DNA of 42,922 bases from Variovorax sp. CF313 (GTDB taxonomy: Bacteria > Pseudomonadota > Gammaproteobacteria > Burkholderiales > Burkholderiaceae_C): positions 1-42,922 of the forward strand of contig NZ_AKIW01000078.1 of the NCBI RefSeq assembly GCF_000282635.1, given 5' to 3'. Shown here in pieces: positions 8,907-16,997 of this stretch. A model generated the notes under the pieces. The model was not told the origin of the DNA, made no database searches, and saw only the letters and a program-made list of their open reading frames with translations. How positions within the stretch are numbered: position 1 is the stretch's first letter; each line of letters opens with the position of its first letter. Position numbers and translations under genes: made by a program.

Positions 8907-9320
8907 ATGCAGAGCATCTTCCACCTGGCCTTCAACGTCCGCGACCTCGACGTCGCCCGCCGCTTCTATGGCGGCGTGCTCGGCTGCGCCGAAGGCCGCA
9001 GCACCGGCACCTGGGTCGATTTCGACTTCTTCGGTCACCAGGTTTCGCTCCACCTCGGCGAGCCCTTCGCCACCGCCCGGACCGGCCGGGTCGGCGACGT
9101 GATGGTGCCAATGCCGCACTTCGGCCTCGCGCTGGCCCTGCCCGACTGGCAGGCGCTGGCCGCGCGGCTCGAAGCCGCCGGCACCGAGTTCGTGCTGAAG
9201 CCGCAGGTGCGCTTCGAGGGCCAGCCGGGCGAGCAGTGGACGATGTTCTTCCTCGACCCGTTCGGCAACCCGATCGAGGTCAAGGGTTTCCGCTCGCTCG
9301 ACACGCTTTACGACAAGTGA
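8907..9320 (+). CDS. VOC/glyoxalase-fold protein
   Basis: 137-residue vicinal oxygen chelate protein with two beta-alpha-beta-beta-beta modules: it opens HLAFNVRDLDVARRFYGGVLG and closes FFLDPFGNPIEVKGF, the classic glyoxalase/bleomycin-resistance signature. His6, a central His and the Glu in NPIEVKG are the likely metal ligands. Substrate cannot be told from sequence. It is divergent from the TraB/GumN gene and its stop is one base before the ATG of the next gene, so the two are translationally close. Confidence 0.88.
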   Translation: MQSIFHLAFNVRDLDVARRFYGGVLGCAEGRSTGTWVDFDFFGHQVSLHLGEPFATARTGRVGDVMVPMPHFGLALALPDWQALAARLEAAGTEFVLKPQVRFEGQPGEQWTMFFLDPFGNPIEVKGFRSLDTLYDK

Positions 9321-9321
9321 C

Positions 9322-10485
9322 ATGACCCCGCGCCGGACCGCCCTCCGCGGCGCCGCCGCATTGCTCGCGTTGCTCGGCGCCGCGACGGCGCACGCGCAGC
9401 TGGACTGCGAGCTGAACGGCCGCAGCGTGAACCCGGCCGACGGCAGCAGCACCGCGGGCAAGACCGGCCTGCTGCGCTGCAAGGACCGCGCAACCGGCGA
9501 GCTGCAGCGCGAGGAACAGGTGCAGAACGGCGTGTCGATGGGTCTGGTGCGCATCTACGAGAAGGGCAAGCTCGCCAAGGAGCACACCCTCAATGCCAAG
9601 GGCAACCTGCAGGGCCGCGCCCGCGAGTTCTCGCCCACGGGCCGCGTGCTGCGCGACGCCACCTACGACGACGGCCAGGAGCGGGGGCTCGTGCGCAGCT
9701 TCTACCCCGACGGCAGGCTTCGGCGCGCCATCTTCTATCCCGACACCGGCAGCGGCAGCGAACGCGCGTCGGTCGAATTCACCGAGCACGGCCAGCTGTC
9801 GGCGCTGCGCTGTGCCGACGCGCCCACGTTGGCCCCGGTGGTCGATGACGCCAGGCTCTGCGGCTTTACAGGCACCGGCCCGTCGCAGGTCGAACTGTTC
9901 GACTCGCGCGGCACCCTGCGCTCGCGGCTGTCGTACGTGTCGGGCAAGCGGGTGCGCTCGCAGAGCTTCTACGACAACGGCAAGACCGCGGCGATCGACG
10001 AAATCGTCGGCAACCAGCGCACCGAGCAGAACTACTCGTCCGAGGGCGTCAAGCGCCGCGAGGCGGTGTACCTGCTGGTCGAGCGCGCGAGCGTGCGCCT
10101 GCGCGAGCAGGCCTTCTCCGAAAAAGGCGCGCTGGTGCGCGACCAGCGCTGGAACAGCGCGGGCGAGCCGATCGTCGACGACAGCTACTACCTCAACGGC
10201 CAGCCGAGCAGCAAATCCGCCTACAGCGGCAGCGGCGACACGCGCACGGTGGAGATCACCGAGTTCTACGACAGCGGCCAGCGCGCCGCGCAGGGCCGCT
10301 ACCAGGTGGTGAGCCGCGGCCGGCAAATCCCGGTCGGCACCCACCAACGCTTCAGCGAAAAGGGAACGCTGCTGGCTGAATCCACCTTCGACGCCAAGGG
10401 CCGCGTGACGCGCGAGCGCGCCTGGGACGAGAACGGCGAGCTGCAGCGCGACGACGAGGTCTTCGAGGACGGCTCGAAAAAATAG
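9322..10485 (+). CDS. Secreted YwqK/MORN-like repeat protein
   Basis: 387 residues: a signal peptide ending AHAQ, then many repeats of the form (F/Y)-Y-x-D/N-G-(K/R/Q)-x-x, for example VRIYEKGKLAKE, RSFYPDGRLRRA, QSFYDNGKTAAI and TEFYDSGQRAAQ. This matches the YwqK 'antitoxin-like' / MORN-variant repeat family. In other bacteria YwqK sits in polymorphic toxin loci, but here there is no toxin nearby and the protein is exported, so a structural or binding role in the envelope is more likely. ATG follows the glyoxalase stop by one base, indicating an operon. Confidence 0.8.
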   Translation: MTPRRTALRGAAALLALLGAATAHAQLDCELNGRSVNPADGSSTAGKTGLLRCKDRATGELQREEQVQNGVSMGLVRIYEKGKLAKEHTLNAKGNLQGRAREFSPTGRVLRDATYDDGQERGLVRSFYPDGRLRRAIFYPDTGSGSERASVEFTEHGQLSALRCADAPTLAPVVDDARLCGFTGTGPSQVELFDSRGTLRSRLSYVSGKRVRSQSFYDNGKTAAIDEIVGNQRTEQNYSSEGVKRREAVYLLVERASVRLREQAFSEKGALVRDQRWNSAGEPIVDDSYYLNGQPSSKSAYSGSGDTRTVEITEFYDSGQRAAQGRYQVVSRGRQIPVGTHQRFSEKGTLLAESTFDAKGRVTRERAWDENGELQRDDEVFEDGSKK

Positions 10486-10504
10486 GCTCGCCTCCTACCG
10501 GTGC

Positions 10505-10541
10505 AACACCAGGGGCCCGGCAACGCCGGTTCCTCGGTGTT
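10505..10541. terminator. Hairpin between convergent genes, possible bidirectional terminator
   Basis: AACACCAGG (10505-10513) can pair with CCTCGGTGTT (10532-10541) with one bulged base, and CCGGC/GCCGG pairs inside it. It lies in the 86-bp gap where the YwqK-like gene and the Bug gene end facing each other. The U-tract is short on both strands, so efficiency is uncertain. Confidence 0.4.
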
Positions 10542-10571
10542 TCACGAAGGGAGAGAGTCCCCTCTGCGGCT

Positions 10572-11546
10572 TCAGTCCAGCTTGATGCCGGCTTGCTTGA
10601 TGATCGGGCCCCAGCGCCTGGACTCGGCGCGCGACAGCGCCGCGAACTGCGCCGGCGTGCCGGGCATCGCTTCCATTCCGAAATCATCGAAGCGCTTCTG
10701 CACGGTCGGCGTGCCGAAGGCCTTGTTGAGGTCGCCGTTGAGCTTGTTCACCACCGCCGCCGGCAGGCCCGCCGGGCCCAGGATGCCCTGGAAAGCGAAC
10801 ACCTCGGTGTTGGGCACGCCCACTTCGGCCAGCGTCGGCACGTTGGGCAGCAGCTTGCTGCGCGCACCCGAGCCGATGGCCAGCACGCGCACCTTGTTGC
10901 CCTGCATGATCGACAGGCCCGAAGCCAGGTCGAGGAACATGCAGGGCACCTGCCCGCCCATCACGTCGGCCATGGCCGGCGCCGCGCCACGGTACGGAAT
11001 GTGGGTGATGAAAGTGCCGGTGCGCACCTTGAACATCTCCATCGCGAGGTGGTGCGGCGAGCCGTTGCCGGGCGAGGCGTAGTTGACCTTGCCGGGGTTG
11101 GCCTTCACGTAGGCCAGGAACTCCTTGAAGTTCTTCGCCGGGAAGTCCGGATGCACGACCAGTGCCAGCGGGAACTTGCCGATCGCACCGATGTAGGTGA
11201 AGTCTTTCTCGGGGTTGAACGGCAGCTTGCTGAACAAGTGCTCGTTGAAGGCCAGCACGGCGTTGTCGGCCGACATGATCGTGTAGCCGTCGGGCTTGCT
11301 CTTGGCGACGATGTCGGCGCCGATGTTGGTCGAGGCACCGGGGCGGTTGTCGACCACGATCTGCTGGCCCAGCGTCTGGCGCATCGATTCGGCCAGCACG
11401 CGCGCGATCACGTCGGTGCCGCCGCCCGCAGGGTACGGCACCACCCACTTGACGAGTTGCGCGGGGTACTCCTGTGCATGGGCGAAAGGCGTGGCGGCCA
11501 CGGCGGCGCCGGATGCGAGCGTGGCGAGAAGGGTGCGGCGATCCAT
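10572..11546 (-). CDS. Bug-family periplasmic solute-binding protein
   Basis: 324-residue tripartite tricarboxylate transporter (TctC/Bug) receptor. It has a signal peptide (MDRRTLLATLASGAAVAATPFAHA), the WVVPYPAGGGTDVIAR motif, DNRPGASTNIGADIVAKSKPDGYT and the C-terminal Bug core. These proteins bind carboxylates or aromatic acids in the periplasm. No TctA/TctB membrane genes are nearby, as is common for Burkholderiales Bug proteins. The ATG follows the DUF2783 stop by three bases and has a GGAG Shine-Dalgarno inside that gene, so it is the third gene of the monooxygenase operon. Its ligand is probably the aromatic substrate of that pathway (inferred). Confidence 0.95.
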   Translation of the reverse strand: MDRRTLLATLASGAAVAATPFAHAQEYPAQLVKWVVPYPAGGGTDVIARVLAESMRQTLGQQIVVDNRPGASTNIGADIVAKSKPDGYTIMSADNAVLAFNEHLFSKLPFNPEKDFTYIGAIGKFPLALVVHPDFPAKNFKEFLAYVKANPGKVNYASPGNGSPHHLAMEMFKVRTGTFITHIPYRGAAPAMADVMGGQVPCMFLDLASGLSIMQGNKVRVLAIGSGARSKLLPNVPTLAEVGVPNTEVFAFQGILGPAGLPAAVVNKLNGDLNKAFGTPTVQKRFDDFGMEAMPGTPAQFAALSRAESRRWGPIIKQAGIKLD

Positions 11547-11549
11547 GGA

Positions 11550-11786
11550 TCAGTCTCCAGTCGTTGTTTGTGATTCGGAAGCGGACAGCGATGGTACGGG
11601 CAGCGCGTGCAACGCGTCGGCCAGCGCGGCGCGGCAGCGCGCCTCGTCGCCGACCTGCTCGAACAGCAGCAGCGCAAGCCGCGCGAGGAACAGCGATTCG
11701 CGCTCGGCGCCCGCCTCGGTGATGGCGCGCGCGCACTCGGCGTAGAGGCGGTCGCGGGCGTCGGGGTTCAGCGGTGTCGTGCTCAT
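11550..11786 (-). CDS. DUF2783 family small protein
   Basis: 78-residue protein with an acidic/helical core (DARDRLYAECARAITEAG ... LARLALLLFEQVGDEARCRAAL). It matches the DUF2783 pattern, a small protein family found next to FAD-dependent aromatic monooxygenases. Its ATG overlaps the monooxygenase stop in an ATGA junction (11783-11786), and an AGGAG Shine-Dalgarno sits inside the upstream gene, so translation is coupled. It may be a small subunit or stabiliser of the hydroxylase; this is inference from conserved pairing. Confidence 0.8.
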   Translation of the reverse strand: MSTTPLNPDARDRLYAECARAITEAGAERESLFLARLALLLFEQVGDEARCRAALADALHALPVPSLSASESQTTTGD

Positions 11787-13537
11787 GCGGGGAGCTCCTG
11801 GGCCGCACGGGCCAGTGCGGGTTGCAGGGCGCCGGGCGGCAGGCGATGCCAGCGCGCGGCCACGTGGCCGTCGGGGCGCAGCAGGTAGACCGCGCCGTCC
11901 TGTGCGCCGAGCGCTTCGAAGACGGCAGGGGATGCATGCGCATCGGCGCCGCCGGAGCCCGGGCTCGCAATGCTGCGAACGACGAAGGGCAGCGCGCCCT
12001 GCCGTGCCTGCGCGACGTCGGCCGCGGGCGGCGCGGCCACCTCGGGCTGCAGCACCAGCAGCGTGAAGGCCGGCGCGACCCAGTCGGTGAGATGGCCTTG
12101 TTCGAGTTGCTGCTCCGGCATCACTTCGCCCGGCAGCGGGCCGGCCGGCAATGCATCTCCTTCGCCCGACGACAGCGGCGAATCGGCGTAGCGCACGGCC
12201 TGCGTCTGGCGCGGGTTGATGAGTTGCGCGATGCCGCGGTGCCTTTCCGACAGCGACAGCGCCGCCTCGCGCAGCAGGTCGAAGCCGCGCGACGGCGGCG
12301 ACATGAACTCGGTGCTGCGCATCGCGTTCTCGGCGTTCACGTGGAAGGCCGCGATGCGCTCCTGCGAGTACGAGTCGAGCAGTGCCGCATCCGACAAGCC
12401 CCTGGCGACGAACGCCAGCTTCCACGCGAGGTTGTCTGCGTCGTCGAAGCCCGAGTTGAGCCCTCGCACGCCGAAGATCGGCATCGCATGCGCCGCGTTG
12501 CCCGCGAACACGACGCGGCCGTGGCGGTAGCTGTCGAGCGTCATCGCGCCGGCGCGGTAGACCGAGGTCCACACCGTCTTCCATGGCAGGTGGCCTTCGC
12601 CGATGGCGTCGAGGTGGCGCTGCACGAACTCGGCCACGGCTGGTGGCTGCAGCGCCTCCTCGGTGCTCTGGCCGGGGCGCAGCTGGTAGTCGATGCGCCA
12701 GATGTCGTCGGGCTGGCGGTGCATCAGCACGGTCGAGCCCGGGTTCCACGGCGGGTCGAACCACGCGCGGCGCTCCGTCGGGTGCCTGCTCTTGAGCTCG
12801 ATGTCGATGATCACGTAGCGGCCTTCGTAGCCCGTACCTTCGAGCGCGAGCCCCATCGCCTTGCGCACGAAGCTCTGGCCGCCGTCGCAGGCTGCGAGCC
12901 ACTGGCCGTGCAGCCGGTATGCGCCTTCGGCGTTGCGCACGTCGAGCGTCACGCCGTCGTCGTGCTGCGCGAGGCCGGTGAGCTCGGTGCCCCAGCGGAT
13001 GTCGATGAGCCCCGGCGTCGCCTCGTTGCGGCGGAAGATCTCTTCGAGCAGGTAGTGCTCGGCGTAGTACTGCTCGAGGTTGATCATCGGCGGCAGCTTC
13101 TGCTGCGCGTCGTGCGGCATCTCGAAGCGGAACACCTCGGCCGTCTTGTAGAAGCTGCGCCCGCCGGTCCACGGCAGGCCCTTGCCCATGAAGCCGCGCA
13201 GCACGCCGAGCCGCTCCATGATCTCGAGACTGCGGCGCGAGATGCAGGCCGCGCGGCTGCCCACGCACACGGTGTCGTCGGCTTCGAGGATCACGCTGCG
13301 CACACCGTGGTTCGCGAGCCCCAGCGCCAGCGCCATGCCGACAGGGCCGCCGCCGGCGATCACCACCGGGTGGCTGCCGGCTTCAACGCCGCCAGGGCCG
13401 AGCGCGGGCGTTCGGGCTCCGTAGCGCGTGTAGTGGAACGCGCCGACCGAGGGCGGCAGTCCGGCGTCGGCGCCGGACTTCGGCGGCACGGGGCCGCTGG
13501 CGGCATCGCCGAGGGTGGCAGCGGGAGAGTTCATCAT
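11783..13537 (-). CDS. FAD-dependent aromatic monooxygenase (MhpA/PheA-like)
   Basis: 584-residue class A flavoprotein hydroxylase. The dinucleotide motif is VVIAGGGPVGMALALGLANHG after an unusually long ~55-residue N-terminal extension; a second FAD contact lies at AACDGGQSFVRKAMG. The third motif reads GNAAHAMPIFGVRGLNSG, with Asn where the family usually has Asp (GDAAH). A C-terminal thioredoxin-like domain follows. It probably hydroxylates a phenolic acid with NAD(P)H and O2. It heads an operon with DUF2783 and Bug genes and is divergent from a LuxR-type regulator, with a dyad between them. Exact substrate unknown. Confidence 0.9.
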   Translation of the reverse strand: MMNSPAATLGDAASGPVPPKSGADAGLPPSVGAFHYTRYGARTPALGPGGVEAGSHPVVIAGGGPVGMALALGLANHGVRSVILEADDTVCVGSRAACISRRSLEIMERLGVLRGFMGKGLPWTGGRSFYKTAEVFRFEMPHDAQQKLPPMINLEQYYAEHYLLEEIFRRNEATPGLIDIRWGTELTGLAQHDDGVTLDVRNAEGAYRLHGQWLAACDGGQSFVRKAMGLALEGTGYEGRYVIIDIELKSRHPTERRAWFDPPWNPGSTVLMHRQPDDIWRIDYQLRPGQSTEEALQPPAVAEFVQRHLDAIGEGHLPWKTVWTSVYRAGAMTLDSYRHGRVVFAGNAAHAMPIFGVRGLNSGFDDADNLAWKLAFVARGLSDAALLDSYSQERIAAFHVNAENAMRSTEFMSPPSRGFDLLREAALSLSERHRGIAQLINPRQTQAVRYADSPLSSGEGDALPAGPLPGEVMPEQQLEQGHLTDWVAPAFTLLVLQPEVAAPPAADVAQARQGALPFVVRSIASPGSGGADAHASPAVFEALGAQDGAVYLLRPDGHVAARWHRLPPGALQPALARAAQELPA

Positions 13538-13577
13538 CCGGCGGGATTGTCCCGATGCGGGAGGAGCGGCAATGTCA

Positions 13578-13598
13578 TAACTTCGTACGAGGTAGTTA
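13578..13598. promoter_or_regulatory. Operator-like dyad between monooxygenase and LuxR-type genes
   Basis: TAACT (13578-13582) and AGTTA (13594-13598) form an inverted repeat around the perfect palindrome TCGTACGA (13583-13590). The size, about 20 bp, and position in the 98-bp divergent region fit a binding site for the adjacent LuxR-type regulator. Confidence 0.55.
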
Positions 13599-13635
13599 CC
13601 CGTATGTGCGCCCTTTTCTTCTTCTTTCCTCCCGC

Positions 13636-14418
13636 ATGAGACGCTGGCGCATCCACCCCGCCGAAGACACCGCGCTGGCCGCCGCCGTGGTCGGCGACGT
13701 GCTCTCCGGCGTGGGCACGCCGCTTCTGGCGACCAGCTATCTCAAGGCCATGCAGCGCGTGATGCCGGTGACCTTCTGCACCGTGTTCGTGGTCGATGCC
13801 GCCGGGCGCATCGAGCTCGTGTCTGCCGCCAGCAGCTACGGCAGCACGGCCGAGCGCACGTCCGAACGCTACGTGGCGCAGCGCTTCGATTTGCTCGACC
13901 CGAACATGGCCTGGCTGGCGGCGCGCAAGCTGCCCAGGCGTGCGCAGCTCTGGATGGGGCACCAGCGCGCCGACGAAGTGGCCGACCCGGTGTACCGCGC
14001 CGCCTGCTACGGCGACGTGGGCATTCGCGAGCGCGCCTCGGTGCTGTTGCTGCAGCCCACGGGCCAGCGCGTGGCCGTGAGCTTCTACCGCAGCCTCGCG
14101 CAGCCGGAGTTCGGCGCGGCCGACTTCGCGCGCATCGAGGCGCACGCCACGCTCCTGGCCGATGCCACCGCCGCGCACGGCCGCAGCGCAGTGGCCGCGC
14201 GGGAGCCGGTGGAGCCCGTCCTCGCCTCGCGGCTGCTGAAGCTGAGCCTGCGCGAGCGCGAGGTCATCGGCCACCTGATGGCGGGCCGGACGGCCAAGGA
14301 AGCCGCGCGCGAGATCGGCGTGGAGCTGACGACGGTGCGCACCCACCAGTACCGGGCGTTCCGGCGGCTGGGGATACGGTCGCAGAAGGAGTTGCTGCGC
14401 GGCGCGGGGCCGCACTGA
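13636..14418 (+). CDS. LuxR-type transcriptional regulator
   Basis: 260-residue regulator with a C-terminal LuxR/GerE helix-turn-helix (LSLREREVIGHLMAGRTAKE, then VELTTVRTHQYRAFRRLGIR; about residues 200-255). The N-terminal ~180 residues look like a GAF/PAS-type sensory domain rather than a phosphoacceptor receiver; I see no clear acyl-homoserine lactone domain. ATG 13636 begins MRRWRIHPAED; in-frame ATG 13555 would place the start upstream of the operator dyad and is less likely, and GTG 13606 is possible. It is divergent from the monooxygenase operon and ends 9 bases from the convergent FAH gene, so probably an aromatic-compound-responsive local activator. Confidence 0.85.
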   Translation: MRRWRIHPAEDTALAAAVVGDVLSGVGTPLLATSYLKAMQRVMPVTFCTVFVVDAAGRIELVSAASSYGSTAERTSERYVAQRFDLLDPNMAWLAARKLPRRAQLWMGHQRADEVADPVYRAACYGDVGIRERASVLLLQPTGQRVAVSFYRSLAQPEFGAADFARIEAHATLLADATAAHGRSAVAAREPVEPVLASRLLKLSLREREVIGHLMAGRTAKEAAREIGVELTTVRTHQYRAFRRLGIRSQKELLRGAGPH

Positions 14419-14427
14419 GCCGGCCCC

Positions 14428-15528
14428 TCAGTCTTCGGAAGCTTCTTGCTCCGGCCGTGGCTCGTCCGGCGCCCCGCCCTGCTGCGGCTTCACCAGCGAC
14501 ACCGGCGCCTCCTTCGGCCGCCCCGCCGTGGACACGATCTCCTGATCGATCGCCCCGAACAGCGAGCGCCCGTCCAACCCCTTCATCTCGATGCGGATCG
14601 TGTCGCCGAACTTCATGAACTCGGTGTAGGGCTGGCCGGTCTGGATGGTCTCGATGCAGCGCTTCTCGGCGATGCACGAATAGCCCTTGGGCCAGTCCAT
14701 GTGGCCGTTCTTCTCGACGCCCTTGTTGCTCACGGTGCCGCTGCCCACGATGCTGCCGGCGCGCACGTTGCGCGTCTTGGCGATGTGGGCGATGAGCTGG
14801 CCGAAGTGGAAGGTCATCTCCGGGCCGGCGTCGCACAGGCCGACCTTGCGGCCGTTCCAGCTGCTTTGCAGCGCGAGGTGTACGCGGCCGTCCTGCCACG
14901 CCTCGCCGATCTCGTCGAGCGTGACGGCCACGGGGCTGAAGGCGGTGGCGGGCTTGCTCTGGAAGAAGCCGAAGCCCTTGGCCAGCTCGGCCGGAATGAG
15001 GTTGCGCAGGCTCACGTCGTTGGCCAGCATCACGAGGCGGATGCCGTCGAGCGCCTGGTCGGGCGTGGCACCCATGCGCACGTCGCCGGTGATCACCGCG
15101 ATCTCGGCCTCGAAGTCGATGCCCATGGCTTCGCTGGGCACGACCACGTCGTCGGTCGGGCCCAGGAAGTCGTCGCTGCCGCCCTGGTACATCAGCGGAT
15201 CGGTGTAGAAGCTCTCGGGCACCTCGGCGTTGCGCGCCTTGCGCACCAGCTCCACGTGGTTCAGGTAGGCCGAGCCGTCGGCCCACTGGTAGGCGCGCGG
15301 CAGCGGGGCCATGCACATCGACGGATCGAAGGGAAAGGAATGGCGTGCACGGCCGGTGTTGACGGCGTCGTACAGGTCCTGCAGCTGCGGGCTCATGAAG
15401 CCCCAGTCGTCCAGCACCTGCTGCAGCCGGCTCGCGATGCCGGTGGCGTAGTGGGCGAGCGTGAGGTCGCGCGATACGACGACGAGCTGGCCGTCGCGCG
15501 AGCCGTCCTTCAAGGTGGCGAGTTTCAT
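14428..15528 (-). CDS. Fumarylacetoacetate hydrolase family protein
   Basis: 366-residue FAH-fold enzyme. The metal-binding acidic cluster is visible as GIDFEAEIAVITGDV, followed by LANDVSLRNLIPAELAKGFG, FQSKPATAFSP and GSGTVSNKG, all standard FAH landmarks. It cleaves a C-C bond in acylpyruvate-type ring-fission products, for instance fumarylpyruvate or fumarylacetoacetate. The start at 15528 gives MKLATLKDGSRDGQLVVVSRD, the usual N-terminus; a longer frame from 15702 adds non-conserved sequence. The last ~25 residues (EPRPEQEASED end) are acidic and Pro-rich and look disordered. It probably serves the neighbouring monooxygenase pathway, but the ring-cleavage dioxygenase is not in this window. 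Confidence 0.92.
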   Translation of the reverse strand: MKLATLKDGSRDGQLVVVSRDLTLAHYATGIASRLQQVLDDWGFMSPQLQDLYDAVNTGRARHSFPFDPSMCMAPLPRAYQWADGSAYLNHVELVRKARNAEVPESFYTDPLMYQGGSDDFLGPTDDVVVPSEAMGIDFEAEIAVITGDVRMGATPDQALDGIRLVMLANDVSLRNLIPAELAKGFGFFQSKPATAFSPVAVTLDEIGEAWQDGRVHLALQSSWNGRKVGLCDAGPEMTFHFGQLIAHIAKTRNVRAGSIVGSGTVSNKGVEKNGHMDWPKGYSCIAEKRCIETIQTGQPYTEFMKFGDTIRIEMKGLDGRSLFGAIDQEIVSTAGRPKEAPVSLVKPQQGGAPDEPRPEQEASED

Positions 15529-15590
15529 GATGCGGTGCGTGCGTGAGAACGGGGACGGGGCGCCGGCCCGGGCCGGTCGCCGCTCCCACT

Positions 15591-15617
15591 TAAACTGGTT
15601 GAACGGGCGGCAGTTTA
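15591..15617. promoter_or_regulatory. Inverted repeat in divergent FAH/DUF3108 intergenic region
   Basis: TAAACTG (15591-15597) and CAGTTTA (15611-15617) are perfect inverted repeats with a 13-bp spacer, in the 104-bp region between two divergent genes. A separate 14-bp palindrome CCGGCCCGGGCCGG lies at 15563-15576. Either could be an operator; neither is followed by a T-tract. Confidence 0.45.
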
Positions 15618-15632
15618 CCGAGGTGGTCTTTC

Positions 15633-16859
15633 GTGAACCTCCGGGCCGGCGCCTCACTCCACATACCGATGCCGACGCTCGTCGCCCCCTCTTCCTCGCC
15701 ATCGCTGCCTCCCGGGCTGCCGGGGCGTCCGTCGTGGCGGGTTCTGATCGGGCTGACGCTGCTGGTGGGGCTGGTCCATCTGTTGCTGCTCGGGCTGGCG
15801 CCGATGGCGGTCGGGCCGGAACCCTCGCCGCTGGCTAGCAAGTTCAGCACGCGCACCATCGTGATCGCACCACCGGCGTCCGAGGCGCCCGCTCCGGCGG
15901 CCGCACCCGCCGAAGCGAAGCCGCCTCCGCCACCCAAGCCGCGGCGTCCCCGTGAAGCGTCTGTGCCCAAGCCGAAACCGGCCGTCGTCAAGCCTGCGCC
16001 CGCGCCAGAGCCGGATGCCTCCACGCCTTCAGCCCCCGAAACGCCCGACCTGACAGCCCAGGCCGCTACCAATTCAGGAGCAACACCGCCGGAAGCAGCG
16101 GCCAGCGCCCCAACCGGCGCGGTATCGCCTTCCAGCGGCACCGGAACCGGCACCACTGCGGCGGCCGGCGGCGAGGCCTCGGGCACCATCGCCGGCACCC
16201 AGGCGATGAAGATCCCCGGCTCGGTCACGCTGGACTTCGAGGCCACCGGCCAGTCCGGCGCCTCCCCGCAGCGTGGCGTGTTCGGCGAACTGGTCTGGCT
16301 GCAGGATGGCAGCCGCTACGACGGACGGCTGACGCTCAAGGCGGTGTTCTTCACCTTGCTCAACTGGCACAGCACCGGCCGCATCGGTCCTTCGGGGCTG
16401 GAGCCCGAGCGGTACTCCGAAAGCCGCAAGTCAGAGCTGGCTTCTCATTTCGTACGCGAACAGGGGCAGATCGTGTTCAGCAACAACGCGCCACCCGTGC
16501 CCCTGCTGGCCGGCGCGCAGGACCGCATGAGCGTGATGATGCAGCTCGGCGGCCTGCTGGCGGCCAGCCCCGGGCGCTATCCGGCAGGCACCCGGATTTC
16601 GGTCCAGACCGTGGGGCCGCGCGATGCCGACGTCTGGGTCTTCGTGGTCGGTGACGAAGAAAAAGTGAGCCTTCCGGCCGGCGAATACGTCACGCGCAAG
16701 CTCACCCGCAATCCTCGGCGGGAGTTCGACCGAAAACTCGAGCTTTGGCTTGCGCCAGCGTACGGCTACCTGCCAGTGCGCATCCGGCAGACGGAACCCA
16801 ACGGGGACTTCGCTGACGCCCAATTGCGCAAACCCCTACCCGCGGCCCCCCCGAACTGA
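15633..16859 (+). CDS. DUF3108 family inner-membrane-anchored protein
   Basis: 408 residues. One N-terminal transmembrane segment (about residues 36-58, WRVLIGLTLLVGLVHLLLLG) is followed by a Pro/Ala/Lys-rich periplasm-spanning stretch to about residue 190, resembling TonB. A C-terminal beta-rich DUF3108 domain then contains FEATGQSG, RYDGRLTLKAVFF, GRIGPSGLEPERYSE and LAPAYGYLPVRIRQTE. The GTG at 15633 has a GAGGTGG Shine-Dalgarno; ATG 15669 is the alternative and has none. DUF3108 function is not established; the overall architecture suggests an envelope-spanning adaptor. Confidence 0.82.
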   Translation: MNLRAGASLHIPMPTLVAPSSSPSLPPGLPGRPSWRVLIGLTLLVGLVHLLLLGLAPMAVGPEPSPLASKFSTRTIVIAPPASEAPAPAAAPAEAKPPPPPKPRRPREASVPKPKPAVVKPAPAPEPDASTPSAPETPDLTAQAATNSGATPPEAAASAPTGAVSPSSGTGTGTTAAAGGEASGTIAGTQAMKIPGSVTLDFEATGQSGASPQRGVFGELVWLQDGSRYDGRLTLKAVFFTLLNWHSTGRIGPSGLEPERYSESRKSELASHFVREQGQIVFSNNAPPVPLLAGAQDRMSVMMQLGGLLAASPGRYPAGTRISVQTVGPRDADVWVFVVGDEEKVSLPAGEYVTRKLTRNPRREFDRKLELWLAPAYGYLPVRIRQTEPNGDFADAQLRKPLPAAPPN

Positions 16860-16930
16860 GGAGAAGGTCGTTCCATCGGAGCAAAGCCAAGAAAATTAGC
16901 CCGTTGGTTTTACAGGAATGACAACCTGTC

Positions 16931-16958
16931 TTGAAACTGGCGCGTTGATTGCTATGTA
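16931..16958 (+). promoter_or_regulatory. Sigma70-type promoter for the DUF3567 gene
   Basis: TTGAAA (-35, 16931-16936), 16-bp spacer, TATGTA (-10, 16953-16958). Predicted transcription start near 16965 coincides with an upstream ATG, which argues for translation starting at the later ATG, 16998. Confidence 0.6.
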
Positions 16959-16997
16959 TCCCCCATGAACGCCATCGACATCCTCACAGGGCCCGCC

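Noticed and set aside
9322..10485. Toxin-antitoxin system based on YwqK similarity
   Set aside because: No partner toxin gene is adjacent and the protein has a signal peptide; the neighbour is a glyoxalase-fold enzyme.
13636..14418. Quorum-sensing receptor
   Set aside because: The C-terminal LuxR-type helix-turn-helix is clear, but no acyl-homoserine lactone-binding pattern or LuxI-type synthase is visible.
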